The notes under the pieces: model-generated
Database searches by the model: none
The model's input: the letters and a program-made list of their open reading frames with translations, nothing else
Told to the model about the DNA's origin: nothing
Shown here: positions 7,279 to 16,940 of the stretch, piece after piece
How the letters are laid out: each line of letters starts with the position of its first letter
Position numbering within the stretch: the stretch's first letter is position 1
Assembly: GCA_963524305.1 (NCBI GenBank)
Contig: CAURGH010000025.1
Location: forward strand, 1-27,809
Source of the DNA: JABCPH02 sp963524305
GTDB lineage: Bacteria; Fusobacteriota; Fusobacteriia; Fusobacteriales; Leptotrichiaceae
Reading direction: 5' to 3'
DNA length: 27,809 bases
Program-made: the position numbers and the translations under genes

Positions 7279-10200
7279 TTGAAGAATAAAATTTTAAAAA
7301 AATCAGTAGCATTTTTGCTTTTGGTATCAATGAATATGAACATTTTCGCGGCAAATTTAGTGCTGGACCCTAATTCTCAGCACAATACGAAACTGGACAC
7401 TTCAGCAAATGGAACGCCAATTATTAATATTTCTACTCCGAATAATCGTGGTGTAAGTATTAATGAATTTTTGGAATATAATGTTGGACATGAAGGTCAA
7501 GTGCTTAATAACGCTGATAATTTGGGACGAAGCCATCTTGCTGGACTAATTAATGCAAATCCGAATTTAGGTCCAAATCAGGCTGCAAATTTAATCTTGT
7601 TGCAGGTAAACGGTGCTAACCGTTCACAAATTGAGGGATATATTGAAGCATTGAGCCGTGATAAGGTAAATGTGATTCTGTCTAATGAAAATGGAATTTA
7701 CTTAAATGGGGCAGGAACAATAAATATAAGGAATTTTATACCGACAACAGGAAGAGTTAAGCTGAAAGATGGAGATGTTGTAGGAATTGATGTGGAAAAA
7801 GGGAGAGTCGTAATTGGAGCGAATGGATTTGATGCGACAAATACTGACTATGTTAATGTTATCGCAAAAGCTTTGGAAATGCAGGGAAATCTTGTCGGAA
7901 ACAAGGTTGACGTAACTTTGGGAGAAAATTTTGTAGATAATAGTGGAGCAGTGACTTCAAAAGGTGGGATAAATTCAGTGGCTATAGACGCAAGTAATCT
8001 TGGGTCAATGTATGCTGGACAGGTTAGAATAATTAGTACAGATAAAGGTGCTGGAGTAAATTCAAGGGCATTAATTTATTCGAAAGATGAAAAGCTGGAA
8101 ATTACAGCTGATGGTAAAATTAATGTTGCTAAAATTAAGGGAAATGGTATTGAAATTAAAGGTTCTGATTATTCACAATCAGAGATAGCCAGTTCTGACA
8201 AGGATATTAATATTACAGCAAATACTGTAAAATTAGCAGGTCAAACACAGGCTAATGGTAATATTAGCTTGAATGCGGATGTTGAAAATGATTCTGAAAT
8301 ATTTGCAAATGGAAATTTGAAAACAAAAGATTTAACGAATTCAGGAAAAATTCAAGTTTCAAAAACGACACAGATTTCAGGGAAATTAAATAATAGCGGG
8401 TCAGTGGCTTCAGTTAATAAGGTTACGGTCACAAAAGATGTAAAAAATACTGGAGAGATATCGACAAATGATGATTTTACAGCTAAAAATATTGTATCAT
8501 CTGGAAAAGTTTCGGGAAAAAATATTCAGGTAGATAATGTTTCAAATAATGGTAAAATCATTGCTGCAAGCAATTTTAAAGCAAAAAAAGTGAAAAATAC
8601 AAAAGAAATTGCAGCTGTAGGTAAAATTTCAACAGATGATTTGGAAACTTCAGGAGATGTTAGGTCAAATGGAAAAATTACAGTCAATGGAAATCTTGAA
8701 AACAGTGGAAATGTAGAGACTGGAAGCGATATAGCTGTTTCAAAAGATATTAAAAACAGCGGGAAAGTCTTAGCAAATGGTAACTTGTCAGGAAAAAATG
8801 CAGAAAATTCAGGTGAAGTTCAAGCGGAAAATATCAGTACTGATAATGTGAAAAATTCAGGAAAAATTAATACCAAAGACTTTAAATCAAAAAATGTAAC
8901 GAATACTGGAAAAGTCTTGGCGTCAGGAAAAATTTCTGCAGACGATGTGGATAATGGCGGTAAAATACTTACAAACGGTAGATTAACAGCTAAAAATGTA
9001 AAAAATTCAGGAAAAATTGCGTCAGGAGACAAAATTTCATCTAGGAGATTGGAAAATTCAGGAACAGTTGCTACTAACTCTGATATTTCAGCTACAGATT
9101 CACTTGTGAATCATAATGGTGGAAATATTGAGGGGAAAAATGTTGAAGTTAAAGGATTTGAGTTAAGAAATGCTGGTAAAATTAGTGCTGGCAACGTTAA
9201 GGCTAAAGTAAATGAATCTACAAATAGTGGACAGATTCATTCAAGTAGAGATGTAGATCTTGATACTCAAAAACTTACAAATACAGGGGAAATTTTGGCT
9301 GTGAATGATGTGAATTCAGCGAATGCAGATGTTATTAATAATGGTAAAATCGCATCTAACAACAAAATTTTACTTGATAATTCAAAGATTACGAATACAG
9401 GAGAGATACTATCAGGCGATATATCAATGCAGAATGCTCAGAAGTTTGATAATACTGGGACAATTAAAGCTAATAATACTGTATTGACAACAACGCAGGA
9501 TATTAATTTAGATGGAAATCTTCACGGACAGCAAAGGTTAATTATCTCAGGAAGAAACATCACAAACAATGGAAATACAACGGGTACAGGGCTTATTCAG
9601 ATTACATCAAATGACTTTACAAATAACCGTGATATTTCTTCAGATACAGTTATTATTAATGGGCAAGGAAATATTGTGAACAATGCGATGATTACTGGAG
9701 ATAATGGAAAAATTAGTGGAAATGATATTACAAACAATGATTTGATTGCATTTGAGAAATATCTTGAAATTAATGCTCAAAACAAGGTTCAAAACAACAA
9801 GGATAAGACGATTTACGGTGGACAGACATTAATTATCAAAGGAAACGATATATTAAATGATGAGGGAGAAATTCTAGGTGGAAACATGGATCTGAATGCT
9901 GGAAAGATCGTGAACAATGTTGGGACGATTCAGGCTACAGGAGATATTTTGATTACTTCTAGTGATTTTCAGAATGTTGGGAGAGTCAGCAACCTTGATA
10001 AGTATGAGAAATATTATGAGACTTGGGATGGAATAAAATTAAGCGAAAATGAAGTAAATAATGAATGGATAGGCGAAATAGGAAATAGTTGGACAAAAAG
10101 ATCAACAGGTAGTAGAGGGAAAAAAGCTAGAAAAGAACAAAAAGGACACTTTGAAAATATTATTAAAACTAATAATACAAGTAGAATAAAATCATTATTG

Positions 10201-13200
10201 CTTGATAAATATGGAGAAACTTACTGGAGAAATCGTTTAGGAGGAGGTTATCCTCTTAAACAGACAGATAGTACAGATGATCCCGAAAGAGCATTAAAAG
10301 GAATATTGAAAAGTAATGCTACAACGGAATATGGAAAAGTTTTAGCAAGTGGAAATATTACAATAAATTCAGGAAATGTGAAAAACAAGGATAGTATAAT
10401 TTCAGGTGGAGGAGTTGTAAATATCAACTCTCCAAGTCTTGAAAATTCAGTAACAACTGGAAATGCTGTGAATGTTAAGTACGGTATTGAAAGAATGGAT
10501 ATAGATATTTCAAGACCAAAGAAAAGAAGAGTTAGAATGGCTGCAAGTTTGACTAGATTTCTTGAAAATGGAGCAATTGCTTATGAAGCTGGACAGCCAA
10601 GCATTATAGAAGGTTCAGTAGTAAATATAAATGCTCCTGTTATTACATCTCCAATTACTGAAGCAAATGGAAAAATCAATAATGGAAGTGTAACATACGG
10701 AGTTGCTGGAAGCTTATTTACAAATACGATTGGTAAAGGAATTTCTTCAACAAATGGTGCAGTTAATGTAAATTTGACGAATCAAAATATTCAAATTGCG
10801 AATAATATGTCATCTGTTCAGGCAATTTTGAATACTGGGACAATTTCTGTAAATCCTTTATTGACTAGTGCAATGTTTACTCAAAATATGAATCCTAGTT
10901 CAAAATATTTGCTGGAAACTAGAAGTAAATATGTTGACTTGAATAAATATTATGGAAGTGACTACTTTTTATCAAGATTAGGATACACGCCTAGCTGGAA
11001 CAGAGTTAGAAGACTTGGAGATGCATATTATGAAAATCAGTTGATAACTAGGGCATTGACAGAGCAATTAGGGACAGCATTTATAAATGGTAAATCTAAT
11101 GAAGATTTGATAAAATCATTGATGGATAACGCAGGAATGGAAAGTTCTAGATTGGGATTGCAGGTTGGAAAAGAGCTGACACCTGAGCAGATTAGTGGAC
11201 TGTCTAAAGATTTAATATGGTATGTTACTCAAAATGTTAATGGTGTTGAAGTATTAGTTCCAAAAATTTACTTAAGCAAAGATACTTTGGCTACAATAAC
11301 TGCAGATGGTCGTAATAAAATTGGTGGAGTTAATGGGACATACATCAAAACCGATAATTTTGTAAATAATGGAATGAAAATTGGTAATGGGGGAGTTACT
11401 TATGTTCAGGCAAATACTATAAAAAATGAGACTGCAACAAATTTACTTTCAGAAATTACTGGAGACAAAACTTTCATTCAGTCAGTAGGAAACATCGAAA
11501 ATATCGGTGGAAAAATCAGTGGTAACGAAGCAGTTGTCTTAATTTCTGACAATGGAAAAGTGATAAACGATACAACGAAGAGAAGTGTTGGCTATTACAA
11601 TAGCGAATTTGACAGAACTAAGCATGAAGAAGTGAAATCTTTGGGAACAATTTCTTCAAATGGAACTGTATTTGTTAAAGCAAATAGCTATGAATCGACA
11701 GGCGGAATGTTAAGCACAGACCACTTGGCTTTGGATGTGAATAAAATAAACTTGAATGCCTTATCTCTTTCAGGAGAAGACAAGTTTGGTTCAGGAGGAA
11801 GCAATTTCAGTAGATATGCTGAAACAACACATTTAGGAGCAGGAGTATCAGCAAATTCAGCTTCAGGAACAGTTGGAGACATGAACTTAAAAGGTTCATC
11901 ATTTATCGCAAAAGATACGACAGGACTTACAGTAACAGGAAATGTGAACGCTGAATCAGTCATAAACAGCTACGAAAACGAATCAAAAAGCACAAGCAAA
12001 GGTTTCATGTCATCAAAAAGCAGTTACAAAAATTCACATGCTGAAGAAAATTCAGCAAGTAACCTAATGCTTGGAGAGAACGCTGTAATATTAGGCGATG
12101 TAAATTCAATTGGAAGTAACGTTGTGCTTGGAGATAATACATATATTGGTGGAAAACTTACAACAGATGCACAACAGCTACACAATAGCTATTTTGAAGA
12201 GAACAAGAAAAAAGGATTTTCAGGCGGAATAAGTCACGGGACAGCATCATTAAGTTATGGAAAATCACAAAATTCATACGATGAGAAGAGTACGATAAAT
12301 GCTGGCTCTAACTTACAAATTGGAGACGGATCTGTATTGAATAAAGGTGCAGAAATTACTGCCACAAACTTTGAATACGGAAATATTAAAATCAATAATG
12401 GCGACGTAAAATATGGAGCAAGAATTGATACAAGAGATGTGCATACGGAAAGTAAAAGCAGCAGTTTTGGAATTTCAGTAGGAATAAACAGCCCAATATT
12501 AGACAGAGCAAAACAGGCTGGGAATGCTGTAAAACAGGTTAAGGACGGCGATACTGCTGGTGGAGCAATGACTGCAATAAATGCAGTAACTGGCACAATT
12601 AAAGGACTTGCAGACAATCAAGGAACAAGACAGACAAACTATGATGTTAATGGAAATGTCGGGAAACAAGGAGTAAAAAATGCTTCAGCCAACAATAATT
12701 TTTATGCCAATATTGGAGTAAATGCTGGAATATCTAAATCTAAGAGTAGCTCTGATTCGCACACAGAAAGTGCTGTTATAACTACAATGAAACCTACCGA
12801 TGGAAATTCAAGCATAACTTACAACAATGTAAAAAATATTGAATATCAAGGAACACAAGCACAAGGCGGAACATTCGTTTACAACAATGTTGAAAATATT
12901 AGAAAAGAAGCCGTAGAATTGCACAACAGCAGTAATTCATCAAGTTCAAGCAAAGGAATAAGTGCAAGTGCAACAGTAGGTTATGGACACAAAATGCAAA
13001 CAACTGGAAACGGTGGAAGTATTTCAGCAAGTAAAAGTAATCAAAATACAGAAGAAACAATGTATCAAAACGGTAATTTTGCAAATGTAAATGAAGTTCA
13101 TAACAACACAGGTTCAATGATAATTAGTGGATTTAATCAAGATGGCGGAAAACTAATTGGAAACATCGGAAAAGTAGAAGTTACATCGAAACAAAATACG

Positions 13201-15648
13201 AGTACAACGACTGGAAGTAGCAAAGGAATGAGCGTAGGAGTAAGTTCTCAAGGAATTCCAACATCAGTAAATGTAAATGCAAGTAAAACTAATGGAAACA
13301 GAAATTTTGTAGACAATCAAAGTTCATTTACAGTCGGAGAAGGAAGCAATCTTCAGGTTGGAACACTTGAAAATACAGGTGCAATCATCGGAAAACAAAG
13401 TGAAAATGCCACATTCAAAATTGATAACTATATAGGAAAAAATCTTCAAAATGACGATGAAATGAAAACAACAGGCGGTGCAATAGGAGTTTCTACAGGA
13501 AAACCAAAAGTTACAAGCCTAGAGTTTAGCCAAGATAGTCGAGATAAAGAAGGTGTGACTAGAAATACAGTTGTAGGAAATGTGGAGATTGGACAGGCTT
13601 CAGGAGATGAGATAAATAGGGACTTATCAAAAGCGAATGAAGTTACGAAGGATAGTCGTAGTAGTACGAATGTTAGTGTTGAGAGTCAGACGATTGAGTA
13701 TGCGACGGATTCTGGTAAGTTGAAAGAGGATTTAGGGAAAGCGAAAGATGAAATTGAAGCAATCGGTGCTGTGACAAAAGCAACAATTGCAACTATTGGC
13801 TCAAAAGAACAAAATAGTTTCCTAGATTTCTTAAAAACAGAACGACTTCAAGAAACAATTAGAAATATTGGATATATTGATACTAAAAACAAAACAAAAG
13901 ATGAAATTGTAAAAGAAATGAAAGATAAATATGGAGAAATATTTAAGCAAAATGGGAAAGAACTAGAAGTTAATTTTTATGTTAATTCAGAAGTATCAAG
14001 TGATGATCCAAATGCTAAGGATAAAACAGAAGCAATTGGATTTACTGCTGAAGATGGTTCAATATGGCTAAATGCCGACAATATCTCTTCAATTGAGAAT
14101 TTTGATTTAAATTCAGTTTTTGCACATGAAGGAACGCACAAAAAAACAGGAGAAAATACAGAATTATTAGCTCTTTTTGGTCAATCAAGAGCAGAAAATT
14201 TTATAGAGAATGCTATTGATAAAGGCTACCTTTCTAGAATTGGTGGAGGATTAAACTGGGAGAATGGAAATCTGACAGAAGAGCGTATACAAACATTAAA
14301 TGAATATACCAATGAAGATATTCAATATTTACTTGATGGTGTATCAAGAGGATTATTTGGAGATAAAGCTACTAATAAAATACAAAATGGAGCGAGATGG
14401 TTAGGTAAGACATTTGGTGGAAAAAGAGGAGAAGCCTTTGTTAATAAAGTAATAAATCATGATAGAAAGTTTTATAATAACGAAGGGAAAACTGCAGGAA
14501 ATGTAGTTCACAATGTTGTAAAAAAATCAACAGGAGTAGATACGAGAAAATTAGGAGATCAGGCTGTAAATTTAGTAGAAAATATACAAAATAAAAAACC
14601 TGCTCCTAAAAAAAGATTGCCTAAAAAAGCACCACCTAAAAAGCGTACAACCAAGAAAAATAATACAGATTCTGAAACTCTTTATAAAAATAAAAATCCT
14701 AAAAACCTTACAGAATTAAAGACTTACTATGATGGTACAGGAAAATTGCCTAAAAATACTATAATCATTTTACAAGATGAAAATGGAAAACAACGAGTTT
14801 ATAATTCTTTTGATGAATTTAAAAATGGAACTCCTGAAGAAAGAAAATTAGAACAGATTTATGCGAATAAGATTAATGAAAATGGTCGAAAACTAGAACT
14901 CGCTAAGAAAAATAAAAATAGTGATGAAATAAAACGATTAGAAAAAGAATCTCTACAGTTGCATAGAGAACAAGAAAGCATATATAGAAGTAGACTTTCA
15001 AGAATGGGAGACATTACATTGAAAGGTGATTTAGTTTCAATAGCATCGAGTTATAAAGATGGTAAATTAGTTATAAAAAGTGAGAAATATTATCATCAAT
15101 TAAATTCAGAAGAAATAGCATTAGGATTGGAATTATTAGATCATTCTTCTAAAGTGGAACAATTTTATAAACCTGAAGTAGTTAATGTTGGACAAAGAGA
15201 ATCTCATGTAGGAATAAAACAAGATAATATAAATAATCCTAAAATTACAGGAGAAATTACGAATAAAAAAATAGATATAAAACCAGTTCGTCAAGAAAAA
15301 GAAGATTTTCAAAAACGTTACGAAAGGATTAAAAACAATTATTATGAACAAATATCAAATAATTATAAAAATTTAACAGAACATGAAAAGGAAGTTTTTC
15401 AAAATTATGAAAGAACAGGTTGGAGAGGACAATATTCAGGTGGCCCAAGTAATGCAGGAAAAATATTTGATAATGATGGTAGAGATGGAGGTGAGATATT
15501 ACCTAAAAAATTAGGATTAGAATATAGAGAATATGATATTAACATAAAAGTTGGACCCACTAGGGACGATTATAGATTTGTTAGAGGGAGTGATGGTTCA
15601 GTTTACTATACTAATAATCATTATAGGACATTTAGAAGAGTAAAATAG
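7279..15648 (+). CDS. cdiA: CdiA-type contact-dependent inhibition toxin with barnase-like RNase tail
   Basis: A 2789-residue TpsA exoprotein. The TTG at 7279 is chosen because it lies 7 bases after AAGGAGG and begins a signal peptide (residues 1-25). The TPS secretion domain covers about 25-230, with NPNL at 94-97 and NENGI at 136-140. About 315-750 is a run of short beta-helix repeats of about 20 residues. An irregular Trp/Lys-rich part near 905-1030 may bind receptor. From about 1210 comes the SDYFLSRLGYTPSW and NGVEVLVPKIYL segment that precedes FHA-2 repeats in CdiA, then FHA-2 haemagglutinin repeats to about 2090. A pretoxin-like part contains HEGTH (2283-2287). A Lys/Pro linker lies at about 2439-2461. 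The end is a barnase/RNase N1-type domain: Glu2751 in YREYDI, Arg2762, Arg2766 and His2781 in NNHYRTF align with barnase Glu73, Arg83, Arg87 and His102. It would cleave RNA in the target cytoplasm. Confidence 0.92.
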   Translation: MKNKILKKSVAFLLLVSMNMNIFAANLVLDPNSQHNTKLDTSANGTPIINISTPNNRGVSINEFLEYNVGHEGQVLNNADNLGRSHLAGLINANPNLGPNQAANLILLQVNGANRSQIEGYIEALSRDKVNVILSNENGIYLNGAGTINIRNFIPTTGRVKLKDGDVVGIDVEKGRVVIGANGFDATNTDYVNVIAKALEMQGNLVGNKVDVTLGENFVDNSGAVTSKGGINSVAIDASNLGSMYAGQVRIISTDKGAGVNSRALIYSKDEKLEITADGKINVAKIKGNGIEIKGSDYSQSEIASSDKDINITANTVKLAGQTQANGNISLNADVENDSEIFANGNLKTKDLTNSGKIQVSKTTQISGKLNNSGSVASVNKVTVTKDVKNTGEISTNDDFTAKNIVSSGKVSGKNIQVDNVSNNGKIIAASNFKAKKVKNTKEIAAVGKISTDDLETSGDVRSNGKITVNGNLENSGNVETGSDIAVSKDIKNSGKVLANGNLSGKNAENSGEVQAENISTDNVKNSGKINTKDFKSKNVTNTGKVLASGKISADDVDNGGKILTNGRLTAKNVKNSGKIASGDKISSRRLENSGTVATNSDISATDSLVNHNGGNIEGKNVEVKGFELRNAGKISAGNVKAKVNESTNSGQIHSSRDVDLDTQKLTNTGEILAVNDVNSANADVINNGKIASNNKILLDNSKITNTGEILSGDISMQNAQKFDNTGTIKANNTVLTTTQDINLDGNLHGQQRLIISGRNITNNGNTTGTGLIQITSNDFTNNRDISSDTVIINGQGNIVNNAMITGDNGKISGNDITNNDLIAFEKYLEINAQNKVQNNKDKTIYGGQTLIIKGNDILNDEGEILGGNMDLNAGKIVNNVGTIQATGDILITSSDFQNVGRVSNLDKYEKYYETWDGIKLSENEVNNEWIGEIGNSWTKRSTGSRGKKARKEQKGHFENIIKTNNTSRIKSLLLDKYGETYWRNRLGGGYPLKQTDSTDDPERALKGILKSNATTEYGKVLASGNITINSGNVKNKDSIISGGGVVNINSPSLENSVTTGNAVNVKYGIERMDIDISRPKKRRVRMAASLTRFLENGAIAYEAGQPSIIEGSVVNINAPVITSPITEANGKINNGSVTYGVAGSLFTNTIGKGISSTNGAVNVNLTNQNIQIANNMSSVQAILNTGTISVNPLLTSAMFTQNMNPSSKYLLETRSKYVDLNKYYGSDYFLSRLGYTPSWNRVRRLGDAYYENQLITRALTEQLGTAFINGKSNEDLIKSLMDNAGMESSRLGLQVGKELTPEQISGLSKDLIWYVTQNVNGVEVLVPKIYLSKDTLATITADGRNKIGGVNGTYIKTDNFVNNGMKIGNGGVTYVQANTIKNETATNLLSEITGDKTFIQSVGNIENIGGKISGNEAVVLISDNGKVINDTTKRSVGYYNSEFDRTKHEEVKSLGTISSNGTVFVKANSYESTGGMLSTDHLALDVNKINLNALSLSGEDKFGSGGSNFSRYAETTHLGAGVSANSASGTVGDMNLKGSSFIAKDTTGLTVTGNVNAESVINSYENESKSTSKGFMSSKSSYKNSHAEENSASNLMLGENAVILGDVNSIGSNVVLGDNTYIGGKLTTDAQQLHNSYFEENKKKGFSGGISHGTASLSYGKSQNSYDEKSTINAGSNLQIGDGSVLNKGAEITATNFEYGNIKINNGDVKYGARIDTRDVHTESKSSSFGISVGINSPILDRAKQAGNAVKQVKDGDTAGGAMTAINAVTGTIKGLADNQGTRQTNYDVNGNVGKQGVKNASANNNFYANIGVNAGISKSKSSSDSHTESAVITTMKPTDGNSSITYNNVKNIEYQGTQAQGGTFVYNNVENIRKEAVELHNSSNSSSSSKGISASATVGYGHKMQTTGNGGSISASKSNQNTEETMYQNGNFANVNEVHNNTGSMIISGFNQDGGKLIGNIGKVEVTSKQNTSTTTGSSKGMSVGVSSQGIPTSVNVNASKTNGNRNFVDNQSSFTVGEGSNLQVGTLENTGAIIGKQSENATFKIDNYIGKNLQNDDEMKTTGGAIGVSTGKPKVTSLEFSQDSRDKEGVTRNTVVGNVEIGQASGDEINRDLSKANEVTKDSRSSTNVSVESQTIEYATDSGKLKEDLGKAKDEIEAIGAVTKATIATIGSKEQNSFLDFLKTERLQETIRNIGYIDTKNKTKDEIVKEMKDKYGEIFKQNGKELEVNFYVNSEVSSDDPNAKDKTEAIGFTAEDGSIWLNADNISSIENFDLNSVFAHEGTHKKTGENTELLALFGQSRAENFIENAIDKGYLSRIGGGLNWENGNLTEERIQTLNEYTNEDIQYLLDGVSRGLFGDKATNKIQNGARWLGKTFGGKRGEAFVNKVINHDRKFYNNEGKTAGNVVHNVVKKSTGVDTRKLGDQAVNLVENIQNKKPAPKKRLPKKAPPKKRTTKKNNTDSETLYKNKNPKNLTELKTYYDGTGKLPKNTIIILQDENGKQRVYNSFDEFKNGTPEERKLEQIYANKINENGRKLELAKKNKNSDEIKRLEKESLQLHREQESIYRSRLSRMGDITLKGDLVSIASSYKDGKLVIKSEKYYHQLNSEEIALGLELLDHSSKVEQFYKPEVVNVGQRESHVGIKQDNINNPKITGEITNKKIDIKPVRQEKEDFQKRYERIKNNYYEQISNNYKNLTEHEKEVFQNYERTGWRGQYSGGPSNAGKIFDNDGRDGGEILPKKLGLEYREYDINIKVGPTRDDYRFVRGSDGSVYYTNNHYRTFRRVK
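8221..9530 (+). repeat. Degenerate tandem repeats coding the FHA-1 beta-helix
   Basis: Roughly 20-21-codon repeats with the protein pattern N-S/T-G-K/E-I/V followed by a short polar turn and another strand, for example KNSGKI, TNTGKV, ENSGTV. They fall within residues about 315-750 of CdiA. This is the stiff right-handed beta-helix shaft typical of FHA and CdiA. The repetition at DNA level is diffuse, so it is not a simple slippage tract. Confidence 0.75.
10935..12360 (+). repeat. cdiA internal direct repeat, copy 1
   Basis: About 1.43 kb essentially identical to 18212-19637. Only a few differences near the left edge were seen, for example AAG versus AAA in SRLGY/SKLGY. At the right edge identity falls abruptly, within the codons for AEITATNFEYGN, to moderate similarity. 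This is a recent duplication or gene-conversion tract and a strong crossover substrate. Confidence 0.85.
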
Positions 15649-15656
15649 GAGGTTTT

Positions 15657-16457
15657 ATGTTACAAAATAGATTAATAATAATAGGAAAGCATTATAAAAA
15701 TAAAATATACGAAACTTCAAAAAATAAATGGATTATTGAACTTAATGGTAATAAATTAAATAATTGGGATGATTTTTATGATATAATGCAGAAAGAAATA
15801 GATGTTGCAGATTATAATTCTAAATTTGGAAAAGGATACTATACTTATCAAGATTTTGCGAGAGATATAGCATTATTAAATAAAGTAGAAGAAAAAAAAT
15901 ATGAAGGTATCAATATAATTCTTGATTATACCGATAAATTTAAAATAATAGAAGGAAAAGAAAAGGCAGATATCTATCAGAATATAGTTATAACTATGTT
16001 ATTAGAATGGTATAGAGATTTAAGAATAATAAATAAAAATAAGAACATAACAATTGATATTAAATTTTACATATTGATAGACGATAGTAATTTTATAAAT
16101 AAAAATTTTAATTTTACTAATGAATTAATTATTGCAATAGAAAATGATAAAAAAGAAATTTATAAAAGATATAAAGATTTTGAACTTCAAAAAATAGATG
16201 TAAAAAGTAAAAAAGATCCCGATAGTTATATTGAATTTAAAAAAAATGAAATAAATGATAAATTTTTAAATCAAATTGAAAAAAAATTATCTAATTTTGG
16301 AGGTTCTAAATTAGGAATTTTATTATTTAATTCAGAAGAATTGATATGGTATAGGAAATATAAACTTTTATATATAATCGAAAATATATTAATAAAAAGA
16401 TATATAAGAGGACAAGAAATACACCTCTATCTAATTTTTAATAATGACATATTTTAA
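15657..16457 (+). CDS. cdiI: Barstar-like immunity protein with long C-terminal extension
   Basis: A 266-residue protein beginning 8 bp after cdiA with AGGAGG overlapping the cdiA stop. Residues about 24-95 follow the barstar pattern: a first strand with ELNG, a helix WDDFYDIMQKEI, a glycine/tyrosine loop (FGKGYYTY), then a helix carrying Asp66 and Asp70 with exactly the spacing of barstar Asp35 and Asp39 that block the barnase active site, and a strand INIILDY. It should neutralise the RNase tail of CdiA in the producing cell's cytoplasm; there is no signal peptide. Barstar is only about 90 residues, so the remaining 165 (alternating Ile/Lys-rich helices and strands, no motif I recognise) are an extra domain of unknown role. 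The pairing with a barnase-like toxin makes the call stronger than the sequence match alone. Confidence 0.75.
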   Translation: MLQNRLIIIGKHYKNKIYETSKNKWIIELNGNKLNNWDDFYDIMQKEIDVADYNSKFGKGYYTYQDFARDIALLNKVEEKKYEGINIILDYTDKFKIIEGKEKADIYQNIVITMLLEWYRDLRIINKNKNITIDIKFYILIDDSNFINKNFNFTNELIIAIENDKKEIYKRYKDFELQKIDVKSKKDPDSYIEFKKNEINDKFLNQIEKKLSNFGGSKLGILLFNSEELIWYRKYKLLYIIENILIKRYIRGQEIHLYLIFNNDIF

Positions 16458-16573
16458 AAATAATTTTTGTTTATTAGCTTAATTAAAAAGGTAGAAAAAA
16501 TGTTAGATATCCTATAATATTAAAAATTATGTTAAAATTTAAAATATAAATAATCGTTGTTGTAAAAGGCAGC

Positions 16574-16618
16574 GAGAGTGTCCAGAATTTTGTGTAAACT
16601 CAAAATATAATATATGGT
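16574..16618 (+). mobile_element. IS256-like terminus, copy C
   Basis: Identical to copy B at 3466, again with its inner side leading into the terminator and a rep 3' end. The repeat of this exact composite at two places shows that it moved or was copied together with the rep tail and not by two independent insertions. Confidence 0.5.
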
Positions 16619-16648
16619 ACAGGATGGTAGTTTTATCATCCTGTTTTT
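16619..16648 (+). terminator. Intrinsic terminator closing the cdi operon
   Basis: The same ACAGGATG/CATCCTGT stem and T tract as at 3511-3540, placed about 160 bp after cdiI and facing rightward transcription. Confidence 0.75.
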
Positions 16649-16664
16649 AAATTCCCTTAAACAC

Positions 16665-16940
16665 AAAAAAAATACTACTTAATCTCCATCTCCAACACCT
16701 TCTGTATCACTTTTTCCAAACTCTCATCAATTTCGTCATCAGCCAAATTAGAAAATTGTTCCAATTTTTCAATTTTCTCTTTTCTCAAGTTTATACGCCT
16801 TTTAGAATCAATTATAATCGAGTTATTTGTTACATCTTTTAATCCAGCAATATATGCTCCTAATAAAGTGGTACTTCTGTTTAAAGCCTCTTGTTCCGCC
16901 TCAAGTTCTTCTTTGATTTGTTCACTTAAAGATTTTTCTT
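16665..16940. repeat. Direct repeat C: rep 3'-end segment
   Basis: Nearly identical to 3557-3832 and to 70-341. Divergence begins at a T-rich stretch at about 16935, so the shared piece is shorter than in the A/B pair. Counting the IS-like terminus and terminator, about 365 bp are shared with copy B. Confidence 0.85.
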
